A stretch of 64,000 nucleotides of DNA. Source: Cutaneotrichosporon cavernicola. Its lineage: Eukaryota; Basidiomycota; Tremellomycetes; Trichosporonales; Trichosporonaceae. This document shows, piece by piece, positions 23,660 to 37,029 of this stretch. The notes under the pieces are model-generated. The model saw only the letters and a list, made by a program, of their open reading frames with translations, was not told where the DNA came from and ran no database searches. The stretch lies in assembly GCF_030864355.1 (NCBI RefSeq), contig NC_083397.1:930001-994000 (forward strand), given 5' to 3'. Numbering within the stretch: the stretch's first letter is position 1; the number at the start of each line of letters is the position of its first letter. Made by a program: the position numbers and the translations under genes.

Positions 23660-24461
23660 CGTGTTCAGTTGGGGGTAATCAGATACAGTGGGTATGGGTG
23701 ATGCGTGATGCCTGGAGATGAGTGGGAGTGTCCGTGAAATAATGGTAGTGGGCAGGTGTATGACGCGGTTGAATGACATCCGGGCCGGATGTTAGGTGGA
23801 GGTCAAACGGATGAGAAGTCGCCGAAGGTTGACCATCGGATCACTGTTGCCCGCCGTCTTCTACCTTCCCCAGCAAATGAGGAAGGGGTTGGTTTGTACA
23901 CGGCCAGGGTATCCGCTTGCACAATATCATATGTTCCTATGACCTTGAAGCTGATGCAAAGTTATCTGCATGATCTGGGTGCATGAATGTTGGGTAATGT
24001 CGACATCGGCGTCTTTCGGCCATTTTCCGGACTGCCGGGGTACAGCCGAGATGGGGAACATTCGTGTGCTTCACGCGCCCAGTAGCAGTGGAAGCGCGAG
24101 GTGCTATGACTCTGCGGACGAATAGTCTCCAGACGTTTTGTAGATCCTGAGGAGGTTGCTCGATATTTGAATGGAAGGTTGGCCAAGGTTGCGAGCTACC
24201 GCGTCCAGTCGCAAGCCGTGGCGCCTTCGTCCAAGAGTATAGGCGGGAAGCTGCACGCGCGGCGCGCAGATGCTCGGTGCCGGGCGATGCGTCGCGCCGG
24301 CACTTCTGTCAGCCCACCATCGCTGGAACATTGGGTCTGTGCAACGTTGGAGACACACATCCAAGGGCGATTCTGAGGGGCCCGTTAGAATTCAAGAGTT
24401 TGTACATTTGCTGTTAGTATTTAAAAACCACATTACGCCGCATTCGTCACCAAATTGTCCA
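23660..24461. other. Intergenic region
   Basis: No gene is recognised. The right part leads into tRNA-His; the left part is the SDR promoter, possibly with a coding N-terminal extension up to 23779. Confidence 0.45.
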
Positions 24462-24547
24462 GCTCGTATAGTGTAGGTGGTTATCACAGTTCGTTGTGGA
24501 TCGAATTTCCCATCTGAGCTAACCGCTGTTCGACTCAGCGTGCGAGC
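24462..24547 (+). tRNA. tRNA-His (GTG), intron-containing
   Basis: The acceptor GCTCGTA pairs with TGCGAGC through seven pairs including one G-U. The D-arm contains GTGTAGGTGGTTATCAC and the T-arm is a perfect CGCTG TTCGACT CAGCG. The anticodon loop TTGTGG gives GTG. A ~14-nt intron (about 24500-24513) allows stem GTTCG/TGAGC and leaves a normal short variable loop. A seven-T Pol III terminator follows at about 24554. Confidence 0.82.
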
Positions 24548-25006
24548 AGGTGATCTTTTTTTGATGATTTTTGACGAGTGTCGGACGCGGCCGCGGAATA
24601 CGCGGCTTTTAGAATGATCACTCCCTCGGAATGTAGCCCCCTGCCAAAGGTCCCTTGGGGTTCGGTGTACTCCGCCTGGCCGCTTGGCCCCCTTGGGGGC
24701 CCGTGCCACTCCTGCTGCTCCAAGTAGCCGGATGACAGGTCTTCTATTGGCGCCATTTTGACTGCCCGGGTGCTTTTTTCTTGGTTTCTGACTCTGATCT
24801 GATCACCAAACACTGAGAATGGTGCTTGGTCATCCCGGCCGGGCCGAGCCGAGCGGGGCACGCGAGTAGCCTTAGGAAAACCAGGTTGCCCGCATACTCA
24901 TCATTAATAATCTCCGCCGCCTGCCCGACGAGCTGGATAATCTTGTCATGCCATGAAGTGTCTGCAATACCAAGCCTGACCAGGTTGACGTTCAACATTC
25001 TATCTC
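24548..25006. other. Intergenic region, tRNA-His terminator and MCT promoter
   Basis: It begins with the T-run of the tRNA gene. The rest is the presumed promoter of the monocarboxylate-type transporter; no gene is recognised. Confidence 0.45.
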
Positions 25007-26882
25007 ATGGCAAATATGGAGACAAACTTCTCCCCACCAACACGGACGCAGTCGCCAACCGTGATGGCGGCGCTGTCTCGCGTCAGCAGCCTGGTCGCAA
25101 ACCCACCCCTCGACATCCATCGTAATTCCCCCAACACTCCCCGACCTTTGACCGAGCTGGGCGACAAAATGGTCACAGAGCTCGAGTACACGACACACCA
25201 CCCAGATACCCCGAGCGCAGCGAGCACAGTGGCTCCCGACGGGTGTACGGAAGTCAAGGAGCTCGACGGCGACACTGTGCACATTCCAGACGGTGGGCTG
25301 CGCGCGTGGCTGGTGGTCCTCGGCGCGTGCCACATTCTGTTTTCGACGTTTGGGTTCGTGGTGAGTCACAGAGGACGGAGGCATCTTCTCCGACCGAGTT
25401 GTCACTTGGCGGCACCGCACGGCTTATGAGCTCCTTGCCGCGTACGGGACGTGTAAAAGCACAGTCCCGCGTAATTTCCTCGCACACGTCAATGGTGTGA
25501 GCTGCGTGTGGACGTCATGGAATGTCTCAGTAATCCAGTAATACACTGGGAGGCTTGCGTACGACATCATGAGGGAAATGTCAAGGCTCCACGGCTCCAG
25601 CGGACCGGGTCGTATGTCGGGTGTCTCCGATACGCGGATGACCCTTCCAAGACCCTACACCCCTTTCGAAGGAATCGATACTGATGAAAGAATGCATGGG
25701 GCGTATTCCAAGATTATTACAAGGAACATCTGTTCCCGGGACGAACGACAAGTGACATGTGAGTGGCTCCAGCGCCGCGACTTTGGACCGTGCGTCGGCT
25801 AACCATGCAGCGGATGGATCGGCTCGCTCCAATACATGCTGATTTATCTCCCGGCACTACCAATGGGGCGTCTCGTCGACCGTGGCTTATTCCTCTATCC
25901 GTTCTGGATCGCGTCGGCGTTGTACCCCCTCGCCATCATTTTGACTGCTGAAGTGAGCCCAATCGCATGACACAACTGATGATAGGTCAAGGAGTACTGG
26001 CAAGCGACCCTGTGTCATGGTGTCCTCTTCGGCTTTATGGCTGGCATCCTCTTCTGCCCCGCGATCGCCGTGACTTCTCAATGGTTCCATCACAAGCGCG
26101 CACTTGCGCTTGGTGTCGTGGCGTGCGCCTCGTCATTGGGTGGCACAATCTTTCCGATCATCACGACCAACTGCCTCAAACACCTCGGCTTTCCATGGAC
26201 GATGCGTATCTGTGGCTTCATCTGCCTATATTCCACAATATTTGCCTCGCTCACACTCCGGAACTGCCTCCCGCCCAAAAATGCCGCAGGAGGCATGTTC
26301 AATCTCAAGGCATTCAAGAACCCGGCCTACTCGTTCTTCACCATCGGCTGTTTTCTCGTCATGGGTGGCCTGTACACGCCCCTCTCATTCATGGATGTCA
26401 TGGGCAAGGAAATGGGTCTTGGCACATACGCGTCGTACCTCATCACCATTGCGAACGCCTTCTCGACCATCGGGCGTATCGGCCCAGCCTTGGTCGCCGA
26501 TAAAGTGGGAAGCATGAACATCCTCATTCCAGGATTGTTTGGGAGCATCATCACGACATTTGGCTGGCCCTTTGCCCACAACAAAGCAGGCATAACTGCC
26601 ATCGCCGCAACCAACGGTATTTTCCAAGGCAGTTTTGTGTCTCTCCTCGCCCCGGCCTGTGCGGTCCTCGGTAATGTCGAGGACATCGGCCGTCGCTTCG
26701 GCATGGTCAACACGCTCATGTCATTTGGCGCGTTCCTCGCTGCCCCAGCATCCGGCGCACTGCTTTCCAAAACCGACTTCCACGCCGTGTCGTACTACGC
26801 CGCCAGCCTCTTGATTGGCGGCACAGCTTGTTTCATCCTAGCCCGCCACTACCACCTTCGCAAATTCTGGGGCAAGATGTGA
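25007..26882 (+). CDS. Monocarboxylate-transporter-like MFS protein
   Basis: Exons 25007-25360, 25691-25758, 25811-25952, 25986-26882; 486 residues. After a ~90-residue Ser/Thr-rich cytoplasmic tail comes DGGLRAWLVVLGA, matching the MCT entry motif (PDGGWGW in animals, DGG.RAW in fungi). Splicing then gives NAWGVFQDYYKEHLF and IGWIGSLQYMLIYL, both typical of the fungal Mch/Mct family. Twelve helices can be placed, and RRFGMVNTLMSFGAF near the C-terminus is also family-like. The role would be proton-coupled or facilitated carboxylate transport at the plasma membrane or another membrane; the substrate is unknown. Intron 1 is 330 nt while intron 3 is 33 nt. Confidence 0.9.
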
Positions 26883-27417
26883 ACAACTCCGAGGAGAGGA
26901 TAGACTAAACGGCGCCATTTGTGGGTTGTCATTACGGAGACTCGGTCAAACCATCTCGCAACACCAACGCATCTGTATCAACAATTGTACGCATGAGTTT
27001 TGGGACAACGAGTACAGGAGGGCAAGTCACATCGTTGCCAGAGCATTTCGTGTATCATTTCTCATGGCTCCTCGAGCGGCGGAGATACTTGGCATATTAA
27101 TTAACCCCACTCTCACATGCATACCTTACGCGGCAGCGGTACACAATCCAGGACTTCTGCCCACCCCGAGAACCGCGCGTACCACACTTAGTTCCATGGC
27201 TGCGCTGGCATTCCCGCCAGCACGCCTCTGACAACATGTACGCCATACTCTATCTCCTTGCGCCTCTCAATCCAGTTCTTGGAGCATCCGGACACTTCTG
27301 GGCTCTGAGCCCGACGCTGCCCGCAAGGAGCTTGTGCCCTCACCAACAGGTGAGGAGCCGTCCGAGACGCAGAGGTGAAAACAAAATGGCAGCCTCAACA
27401 AGCTGACTTTCAGCTCC
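26883..27417. other. Intergenic region
   Basis: No gene is recognised between the MCT-like gene and tRNA-Glu. Confidence 0.5.
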
Positions 27418-27526
27418 TCTTCACTAGTATATCGGTTAGTATATTCGCCTCTCAGTCGAGAGCTGCCGGAGCTTCAAGGAGCATGGCATGACCGCGAAAG
27501 AGCAGGGTTCAACTCCCTGGTGGAGA
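27418..27526 (+). tRNA. tRNA-Glu (CTC), copy 1, 38-nt intron
   Basis: Acceptor TCTTCAC pairs with GTGGAGA; the D-arm contains TATCGGTTAGTATA; the T-arm is CAGGG TTCAACT CCCTG. Anticodon stem TTCGC/GCGAA with loop CTCTCA gives CTC. The intron (27455-27492) starts GTCGAGAG, which can pair with the anticodon loop as is usual in pre-tRNA. TTTT follows in CAGCTTTTGG. Confidence 0.95.
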
Positions 27527-27880
27527 ACAGTGTGCAGACACCAGCTTTTGGTGCGAGGCGTTTTGGTGGTCTGGCTGTGGTTTAAGGAGATGGTACATAC
27601 AGGATCGACGAGCACAAGATAGCACGTTTCAAGATGTTCAGTTGGTGCATGGACTTGCATGCATGTCAGGGAATAGCCATGCTCACACATTCCGCACATA
27701 CAATATGGGATAGTGGAAGGAGTCGACGCATAATGTCTCTCCCTCTGGCTAAGTGGCGCACTCATCCGCTCGTTGCAATGGCAGACCCCGCCCAGTCAAC
27801 ACGACCCCGCGTCCTTGCGTCCGCCTGGTGATCCATTTTATCCATAGAGGTTCTTCTAATACAACAAGAGACGTGCACGA
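27527..27880. other. Intergenic region
   Basis: Nothing recognised beyond the tRNA terminator and the 3' flank of the pyruvate decarboxylase gene. Confidence 0.5.
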
Positions 27881-29864
<1,984 letters not shown>

Positions 29865-30514
29865 GGTAGATGGGTGGTTGCAACTTGGTTGTTGGGGCTG
29901 GGTAATATGTGGTTTGTAGCCAGTGGTAATAGGTTCCAGCCGAGCAACTCTGTACCTTGAGCCGATTAACACGCGCACGGTGGGCAACCACAAACCACAC
30001 CGCGACACGGTCTTTTCCGGCTTGGACCAGACCCGTACCGAATGACTTCCCAAGGTCGGTGGGCAAGGAATAAACAGGTCCGGTTCTACAGCGACTGAGT
30101 CATCTCGGCACAAGCCGCAACTCACTCGGCACAAGCCGCATTTACCCGCGGGGCCCTGGGCTCATGTGGTCTCACAGAACGGACACGTAATGAGATACAG
30201 CCGGATGACGCTGAAAGCCGTGATAACAGCAGAGTCACACTATCCGCCGGCCGTCTACTTCTAGACCGTTCTGACGCGACGCAAATTCCCGATAAAGCGA
30301 CGCCTTGACCACCTCGGGCACTTTCTCCCCAATACCCCCTAAGTGGTGGAGCCAACGTTCTCACCACCCTAACTCTCCATCTCTGACGCGTTTGGGACCA
30401 CCATCTCGGACTGCGCGACTCTAGGGTGATCACCCGTATGTCACTGGCCATTATTCGCTCCCGCTTGAACATGTGCCTAACAAAATGAACATCTAAGAAA
30501 CATCCTACACGCTC
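29865..30514. other. Promoter region of pyruvate decarboxylase
   Basis: About 650 bp without a gene, between the PDC start and the 3' end of the esterase pseudogene. Confidence 0.5.
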
Positions 30515-31870
30515 CTACACGCGCCGCCTTTGCACCTCGGACCGGAGGTCCCGGAGCGCCATGTCTGCCCACAGATACCCCCCAGGCAGGAAATTGGGGT
30601 GGGGACTGGCATCAGCTTGGTCTGCCCAGTACTCACTCGTCGATCTGACGCTCTTCCTGTCCCTCCTTCGCGAGGCCCCAACGCGCGAGCCCCACTCGGT
30701 CCTGGACCCTGCTGTCAGCGCCGAGCCGCACGTTGCCGAATACTCACGGTAGTGTGTAGCGGACCAATAGACTGACGCCTTCGGAAACTCGTTGGCAACG
30801 AACGGGAGCGCCTCGCGAACGCGGCGGCGGTACCATGCGAGGCGATTGCTGATGTTAGACTCTCATCTGAACCCCCTGCACCAAGCCAAGCACTCACCTC
30901 CCGACAGACAAAGTGATGTTCTTCTCGGCCGCGAGGTCCTCGTGTGAGAAGCGCATCACGTCCCACATCCCGCTATTAACGTAGATGAGCTCGGGGGCGC
31001 TGGGTCCCCGGCCAGTCGCGGCTCTGATGTGGTCGAGGTAAGGTACCATGAGCCGCTGTACGCGTTCCTCAAACGTGTACTGTACGGTGGAATATACGAT
31101 GGCTTGGAGATCCAGAAGTCTTCCTCGTCCAGCCCGTACGAATGCAGGTGGACCAGGAGGATGTCCGTCCCAGGAGCGTAACAGTAGTGCGCAGTGTGGT
31201 TGATCGGGTTCCCCGGCGGTAGAAGGTGCCACCCGAACGGGTCGAGGTTTGCGTCGTCTCGCTCCATCGCGTTGAGACTTGTTCCGTCCTTTAGGTTCTC
31301 AAGCGGAGACCATGGGTGTTGCCAGTTAAGTTCGACGACACGCTCACCAACCATCTGGCGTTAGCTTGGATCTACACTCGCTTGCTCCGCTCAATCATTC
31401 CCACCACTTACGTCGCAGAAGTACTTGGTAGTGTAGCGCGAGATGCTGTCTCCAAGGAACACGACCGTACGGTTCCGTGCAAACTCTACGTCCGCCCACG
31501 GCCGCCCATCCGGTCCTTCTTGGGCCGTGGCGAACTCGGGCTCGAGAGCGTTCTCATTGCCAGGTAGCGATGGCCGCACCGCATCCCACTAGGCGCGCAC
31601 AAACGCAGCTGCGAGCGCTGGGGCGGGTTGTGTGCATTCATCGGTCTCGGTTTCGGTTTCCGGATCCGCCCTTTCTTCGCGCATCTCCGCGAATGGGTGC
31701 CACCGGTTCGCTTGCGGGTCGTCTGGGTCGTACACGAGCATTCCCGGGAGCTCGTACGGGTTACATGTTCTCTAGATGCGCCCAAGGGTCGGACCCACAC
31801 CTGTCCGCATCAAGGGCAACCTTGAGCTCGAACCGGCTGTTGGGGCTTGCAGGGAGGTCATGAGAGGGCG
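30515..31870 (-). pseudogene. Decayed PC-esterase/SGNH-like (O-acetyltransferase family) gene
   Basis: Minus-strand fragments together give a recognisable PC-esterase protein: RCGSDPWAHLEN and NPYELPGMLVYDPDDP near the N-terminus, the GDS nucleophile block VVFLGDSISRY, a middle block LIYVNSGMWDVMRFS, and a C-terminal DDPHPNFLPGG, which carries the D-x-x-H of the TBL/Cas1-like family. Intact relatives act in the secretory pathway on wall or capsule polysaccharides. Lesions: a one-base frame change near 31760, an in-frame TAG at 31589-31591, a frame change near 31082, and a further frame mismatch across the intron near 30687-30742. Typical short introns with consensus ends are still visible. 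The 5' end is uncertain. Sequencing errors could explain one lesion but hardly four. Confidence 0.8.
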
Positions 31871-32539
31871 ACGCGCTAAATATTCTTTGGGTCTTAAACC
31901 CAACAGCAGGGTTGAGATGGGGTCATGGCAATAATATATCGTCCCCTAGTCCGAAGCTACAGTACAGCGACAGAAGGGTCAGCCCAAGAGCCGTATATGA
32001 TGTCGGTAGGCTGTAAATGTGATGCTGTGTCTCAATAGGATTGCAGGGCCGTGGCGTTAGGAGTTCTGGAGCCAGGCATGTTCTGAGCGATAGCGTAGTG
32101 TAGCAGGCGAAGCGATGGAGCGAAGTCAAACAGAAGTGGCAGGAAGCGGAAGACGAACGAGTCTTACTTTGGCCAATTAGTCACGCCAGGCAATTCCCCT
32201 AAGGGACCTAACCTGGCGCCCAGCCAATTGTTTAAACGCAAGGCACGCCATTGTTCCCCAGGTGAACAAGCCATATAATTTAAAACTCAAGAAATCAAAA
32301 CAATTGTAGAGCTTTCTCCTTCAAACCTCAAGTTTATCAAAAGATTATAATTACTTTTGTTATATAATGTATAAGTTTAGAGCTGGAAATCGAAATTCCC
32401 GTGTTCAAGTTGCAACCCTGATTCATGTGTGGTTCACTTTCTATCATGTCATCCAGTTGAAAAAAGTACAATAGAGGAGAGGGCACCACATACGCCACGC
32501 CCGCGCGCTGGTAGCAAAGCCAAGTAAATACATCTATTA
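31871..32539. other. Intergenic region with an AT-rich island
   Basis: No gene. About 32270-32400 is strongly AT-rich compared with the rest of the window. A CGCCAGG...CCTGGCG inverted pair lies at about 32185-32222. Confidence 0.5.
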
Positions 32540-34202
32540 CTACCGCGGCATCGAGTAGATAATGTACAGCGCCCATCCCGTCACAACCATGGCCGAGAGG
32601 ATGGAGCACCCGGTCCAAGTCCAGAACTTGCTGCGCTCGTGACCCTTGTATGTCTTGCCGCGGATCTCGAGCTGGACAAGCTTGTTACGGCGCTTGCGCT
32701 CGGGCATGCGGAGCTGGTGGCCGAGCCACTTGCCGTCGAGCCAGTCGTAGAAGGGTCCGAGGAATGCGTCGTATGCCTTGAACACCATGATCACAATAAA
32801 CACCCGGTCGTACTGGTAGCCAGGTGTTTTGTCCTGGATCGCACCCGCGGCGACGTCCATGATGAGCGTGCCGGCGTTTTGGAAGGACTGCCAGACACCA
32901 AACGCCGTGCCCATGAGCTCGTTGGAGGGGAGAAGAATGGGCACGGTCGCCATGAACGGGATGAGGTTGGTGACGTAGGCGAACGACGAGATGAGCACCG
33001 GTGCGAGGAAGTTGATCTTGGTGAAGCCGGCGAGACCCCAAACGAGGAGCCAGATGAGAGAGGTCGTGGTGACGAATACCATACGCCAGCCGATCTTGTC
33101 GAAGAACAGGCCGGTAATTGGCGTGAGGATGATGGGAATCACAGTTTGGAGGGCGGCGTTGTAGCCGGCCGCTTGCTCGGACGTGCCACGGCTTTTGACC
33201 TGGATGTCGGCAACGTTACGGAGCCACACGCGCGTCGCACCGCCCTGCAGCATCTGCGTGACGTTCATGATCCAGTAAAACTTGGGGAGGAGGACGATAC
33301 TCTTGACCGTGTCCTTCCAGTCGTTCAGAAGTGTCTGGTCGTTACGCACTTCCGGCCTGGGTGGGCGGTACTGGGCCGGGAGAATGCGGTTCTCAAAGAA
33401 GTAGTAGGCGTACACGCAGAAGCCCGACACAAAGGTCGTGATGCACGGGATCCACAGCGCCCAGCCCCAGTAGCGGCCAGGGCCGATATCAGCCATTGGC
33501 ACGGCGGTGAGGCGGGCAACGAGCTGGATAATGCGGGACCAAGCGACGTTGACCCCGAAGATCAGGCCCATGTGCGAGCCGGCAAACCAGTGGGGGTACA
33601 GTTTGTACTGGCAGATGTCCTGGATTGCCGAGCCGAAACCGAGGATGATCTCGCCTCCAACGAGCAAGGTGTACCTGTTGTCGATCGATGACTGGTGTCA
33701 GCGAGGTCTGGGGGATCTTATCTCACGCAAGCACTGAGCACGGTACCAGCCACGCAGAGGACGGCAGAGCCGAGGGCAATGCGAGAGCCACCGTAGCGGT
33801 CGATGATGGAGCCACCGATGATAGGAAGCAGCGTGTTAATAAGGGACGAGGCGGACGAGACGACGGAGAACTGGGCATCTGGGATTAGATGGGTTGGAAA
33901 GAGGACGCACTGGTGATCTTGAGCTCGCGGACGAGGCGAGTCTTGAGTGGGCCGAGGACAAAGCCAGCATACGTGTTGCCGGTACCGAAGAGGATGATGA
34001 GGACAATGGCGGTGATCCGGTACTTGAGGGGGATGACGATTGCCGGCGTCTCGTCTTCTCCCTCAAGACCCTCCTCGCCTAGCTGCAACTTCTTTTGGTC
34101 ATCTTCAGAGCCCGGGGTCTCTGGTGCGGAGTAGCCTGAGGGTCCGAGGCGGTCCTCGGTACCCTTCTCGCTGAACGGGACTTGTGGCTGGATGGACGCC
34201 AT
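32540..34202 (-). CDS. MFS transporter, SLC43/Lat3-like
   Basis: Exons (minus) 34202-33911, 33878-33727, 33691-32540; 531 residues. After a ~58-residue acidic N-tail, the first helix region YRITAIVLIILFGTGNTYAG is followed by FVLGPLKTRLVRELKI. Splicing gives NAQFSVVSSASSLINTLLP and GGSIIDRYGGSR, a motif-A-like loop. C-terminal helices include PSNELMGTAFGVWQSFQN, a conserved block of this fungal MFS branch. The closest named groups I can suggest are Lat3/SLC43 and yeast YMR155W; the substrate is unknown. Introns are 32 and 35 nt. A TATA box lies 41 nt before the ATG. The 3' end abuts the AT-rich island. Confidence 0.87.
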
Positions 34203-35588
34203 TTTGATTCTTGCGGTGCGGTCAACTCTTTTTCTCTGTCGGTTTATATCGTTTCTCGGCATCGCATCTCCCCCACCGTATCAGATACCATTCTATGGAA
34301 AGGTCGGATACCTGAAAACGAGGCTCAGTCTCTCGTGTCGCCTGCCAAGCAAACAGGAGCACGCCTTCCAACGCGATCCACGGCCCATGGGGGTCGACAA
34401 ACTCTGTCCGCCGTATCAACGGCGTCCCGGACACGCCAAGTGCGACGCCAAGCATTTCGAGTTATGTGCAAGCCAAAAACTAACTTGATTCTACTCGATG
34501 TACACCATGTCGTGCCCAGTAAAACTTGGCGTGAACGGTGGTCCGTGACCCGACCTCCATGGCTACAGGCGCAGGGTGCTCGTGTAGACAATGGAATGCC
34601 AAACCAACTTCCTGGATTTCCTATATCCGGAGTCCGAAGTCCAGCTGGGTGATGGCGGTCAAATCTCCTGCCAAGGCTTTTTATCGCCTTTAGAGCCAAT
34701 CCGTTCGCCGTCGGCCGCGATTTTACTGCGCAGCCAACGGGGTGGACGATCTGCCATTCGGGGTCGTGGGTCCGTTGTGGCAGTTATCAGATTGGACAAA
34801 GTTATCAGATTATCCACCAATCCACAAACACTTGGCTAAAAATTCCCCGATCTACCCCCGAGAGGCTTGTGACGCACCTTGGGGTCTGAACTCTCACGCT
34901 GTGCCTCACTGCTTGGCATCGTTTCGACGAGGACGATGCGGCGAAACCACTCGGCCGGAGTGAAGGCTGCATTTTCTCTGTCTTATTCAGCACTCACATG
35001 GGCTTGGCGCAGGAGTGTTAGGCAGGCTAGTGCCTAGTCCGATTGTCGGCGACTTGTCAGGCCGAGCCCTAATTTGACCAGTCGCACACGTGTTCTTGGG
35101 GAGCGGTTTGCGAAGATGACGGGCTGCTTCTCAGAGCGTGAGAGATTGATCCGAGCCATGCTACGTGTGCTGTGACGTTGGGACCTCATAATAGGAAAGG
35201 CTCTTGGCTTGGGGGTGGGAAAGGTTGGATAGGCAGACGAAAGGAGAGAGAAGAGTGGCCCATTTGCCAGAACGTGAGAAGCCAGCCCATCAACATGCTG
35301 CAAGCAAGGCATGGCGACTGTGTTGGTGGGAACTGCGGCACTGGCAGTCTTCCTGCACCGTAGCCTGATGCCAGTCTTCCTGCACCGTAGGCTGATGCGA
35401 AACAGGGTGAGACGTCCACTATCGGCATTATGCACCCGAGAAACTGGGTTCGATGTTCCACGGGCGCCACCGCGAGTGTCGTCCTCTTGTCACTCCCCCT
35501 CCGGTCCGCATTCAGCGACGGCAGATCTGACATAGGCGGGGCAGACCTCGTCCCTACTGTCTCATAGTCGTACATGCGTACATGCTGC
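34203..35588. other. Intergenic region
   Basis: Holds the promoter of the MFS gene on its left; otherwise no gene is recognised. A direct repeat of about 20 bp containing CAGTCTTCCTGCACCGTAG occurs twice near 35344-35392. Confidence 0.45.
34243..34248 (-). promoter_or_regulatory. TATA box of the Lat3-like MFS gene
   Basis: Minus-strand TATAAA, 41 nt upstream of the ATG at 34202. Confidence 0.6.
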
Positions 35589-35987
35589 TTACACATTGGT
35601 CTGAGCCGGGTTGGCAGGGTCGTACCTCCACGCATTGATATGCGCGAACGCTTCTGCCTCGCTCATCCTCCGTCCTGCACCACGCTCAACTTGCTCTTCT
35701 CCCTCTACTCCTTCACCGCCCGTCTCGCTGCCCGTCGATCCCGAATCCACGCTAATACTTGCACGCAGCCGCTGCTGCGCTTCAAGATCGGCCACCAATG
35801 CAGGCGTGATCGTAAACTCCTCGGTGCGCATAACAATGTCCCCCCGCCGCGCCTGCTCGATATACGTGTTGTGGACAGTACGCGCGCATAGGATGTTCAT
35901 GTCCCAGTGGTCCGGGCGCGAGGTGAAGGCGTTGAACGACAGAGCGCGGGCGCGCTCAGGCGCGAGGACAGCGTCCGGGTGCGGCAT
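35589..35987 (-). CDS. Small hypothetical protein (132 aa)
   Basis: A single open frame of 132 residues starting MPHPDAVLAPERARALSF. There is no signal peptide or membrane segment. The first half has mixed composition with features of a folded protein (RPDHWDMNILCARTVHNTY); the middle is Gly/Glu/Ser-rich; the tail AEAFAHINAWRYDPANP looks structured. I do not recognise a family. A 23-G run lies 56 nt upstream of the ATG, so the promoter or 5' leader would carry a C-run. It could also be one exon of a larger gene. Confidence 0.45.
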   Translation of the reverse strand: MPHPDAVLAPERARALSFNAFTSRPDHWDMNILCARTVHNTYIEQARRGDIVMRTEEFTITPALVADLEAQQRLRASISVDSGSTGSETGGEGVEGEEQVERGAGRRMSEAEAFAHINAWRYDPANPAQTNV

Positions 35988-36042
35988 GGGCTCGTCTCGG
36001 GCAGTGGCTACGAGCGGCTGGGCGAGAGGGGGAGGGGGAGGA

Positions 36043-36065
36043 GGGGGGGGGGGGGGGGGGGGGGG
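36043..36065 (+). repeat. Poly-G run of 23
   Basis: An uninterrupted run of 23 G preceded by further G-rich sequence (36028-36041). It could form a G-quadruplex on the plus strand and is a likely site of length errors. Confidence 0.95.
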
Positions 36066-36288
36066 TCATGCGACCCGCCACCCCCTAGTTATATAGTCTG
36101 GGTCAGTGGTGGTGGCGGTGTTCTGGAACGTGTGCTTGGTTTTGTGCCGGAAGTGTGGGAACGCCACCCGCGTCTCGTGACTGAATGACGCTGACGATCG
36201 CCAGGTCCGGGTAAGTTGACCGGTGGAATGCGTCTCTCGCTGACGTTTGTACATCTTCAACTAAACGCTTCATGTTGTTATTCCCGCT

Positions 36289-36772
36289 CTAGATCCAGTA
36301 GACTAGCGCATACCCGATGAGACTCCAAAAGGCGGAACCCGCCGCCAGCACCAGTCCTCTGTGTGTCAGCCACCGTATTCTTCGGTCGCCGGGTCATTGG
36401 TGGCGAGACACAAAGACTCAAAGGCTCAAAGATCATTAGGCCAACTCACAGAGCAGCGCCCTTGGCGTTCCATGCAGCCCACGAGTCGGCGGCAGCCAGA
36501 AACGTGCCCGCGAGAATCATCTGGCCCATGGCACGCCAGTCGTCACTGCGCACGAACCACAGCATGGCGGCTGCCATGCTCAGGTCACGCGCACCTAGGA
36601 GGCGCGAGTACCGCTCGACGTCGCCAGAGTGTAGTGACTCTGGCGAGGAGGGACGGGGCAAGAATAACGTCTCTGCGCAGTTTCGCGGAGCGAGGAGGGC
36701 CCAGGTGCCCAACGTCGAATAGCCGGCCGCGACCGTCAGGCCGAGAAACTTCCAAGTGTCGGCAGCGACCAT
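36289..36772 (-). CDS. DUF4267-like small membrane protein
   Basis: Exons (minus) 36772-36450 and 36358-36289; 130 residues. Helices can be placed at about 8-28, 64-76, 82-98 and 107-128. The block RLLGARDLSMAAAMLWF followed by DDWRAMGQMILAG matches the DUF4267 pattern (GARD, then a helix, then an LG/ILAG segment). The second exon adds the last helix, LVLAAGSAFWSLIGYALVYW. The intron is about 91 nt with a CTGAC branch site. The function is unknown; an integral membrane location is clear. Confidence 0.78.
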
Positions 36773-37029
36773 AATGGTTTGAGAATGAGGATAAGTGAGA
36801 GATTGGATGGATGAGAGAACGCCAGTAGACGACGTGGTTCAAGTAGGCGTCATCATACTGTAAGAGAGTTGTGTGGTCGCACGATGCCGTCAGCTACCGA
36901 GATGGCTGGCAGGCGATTGTCACCGCGTAATATCCCACCATTGGTGCCTGGCCTTCCGCGCCATCCAATTGTTTGGTACTGAATGCTGATGCATGGTGAT
37001 TACAAGATACACATTATGAAGCTCCTATG

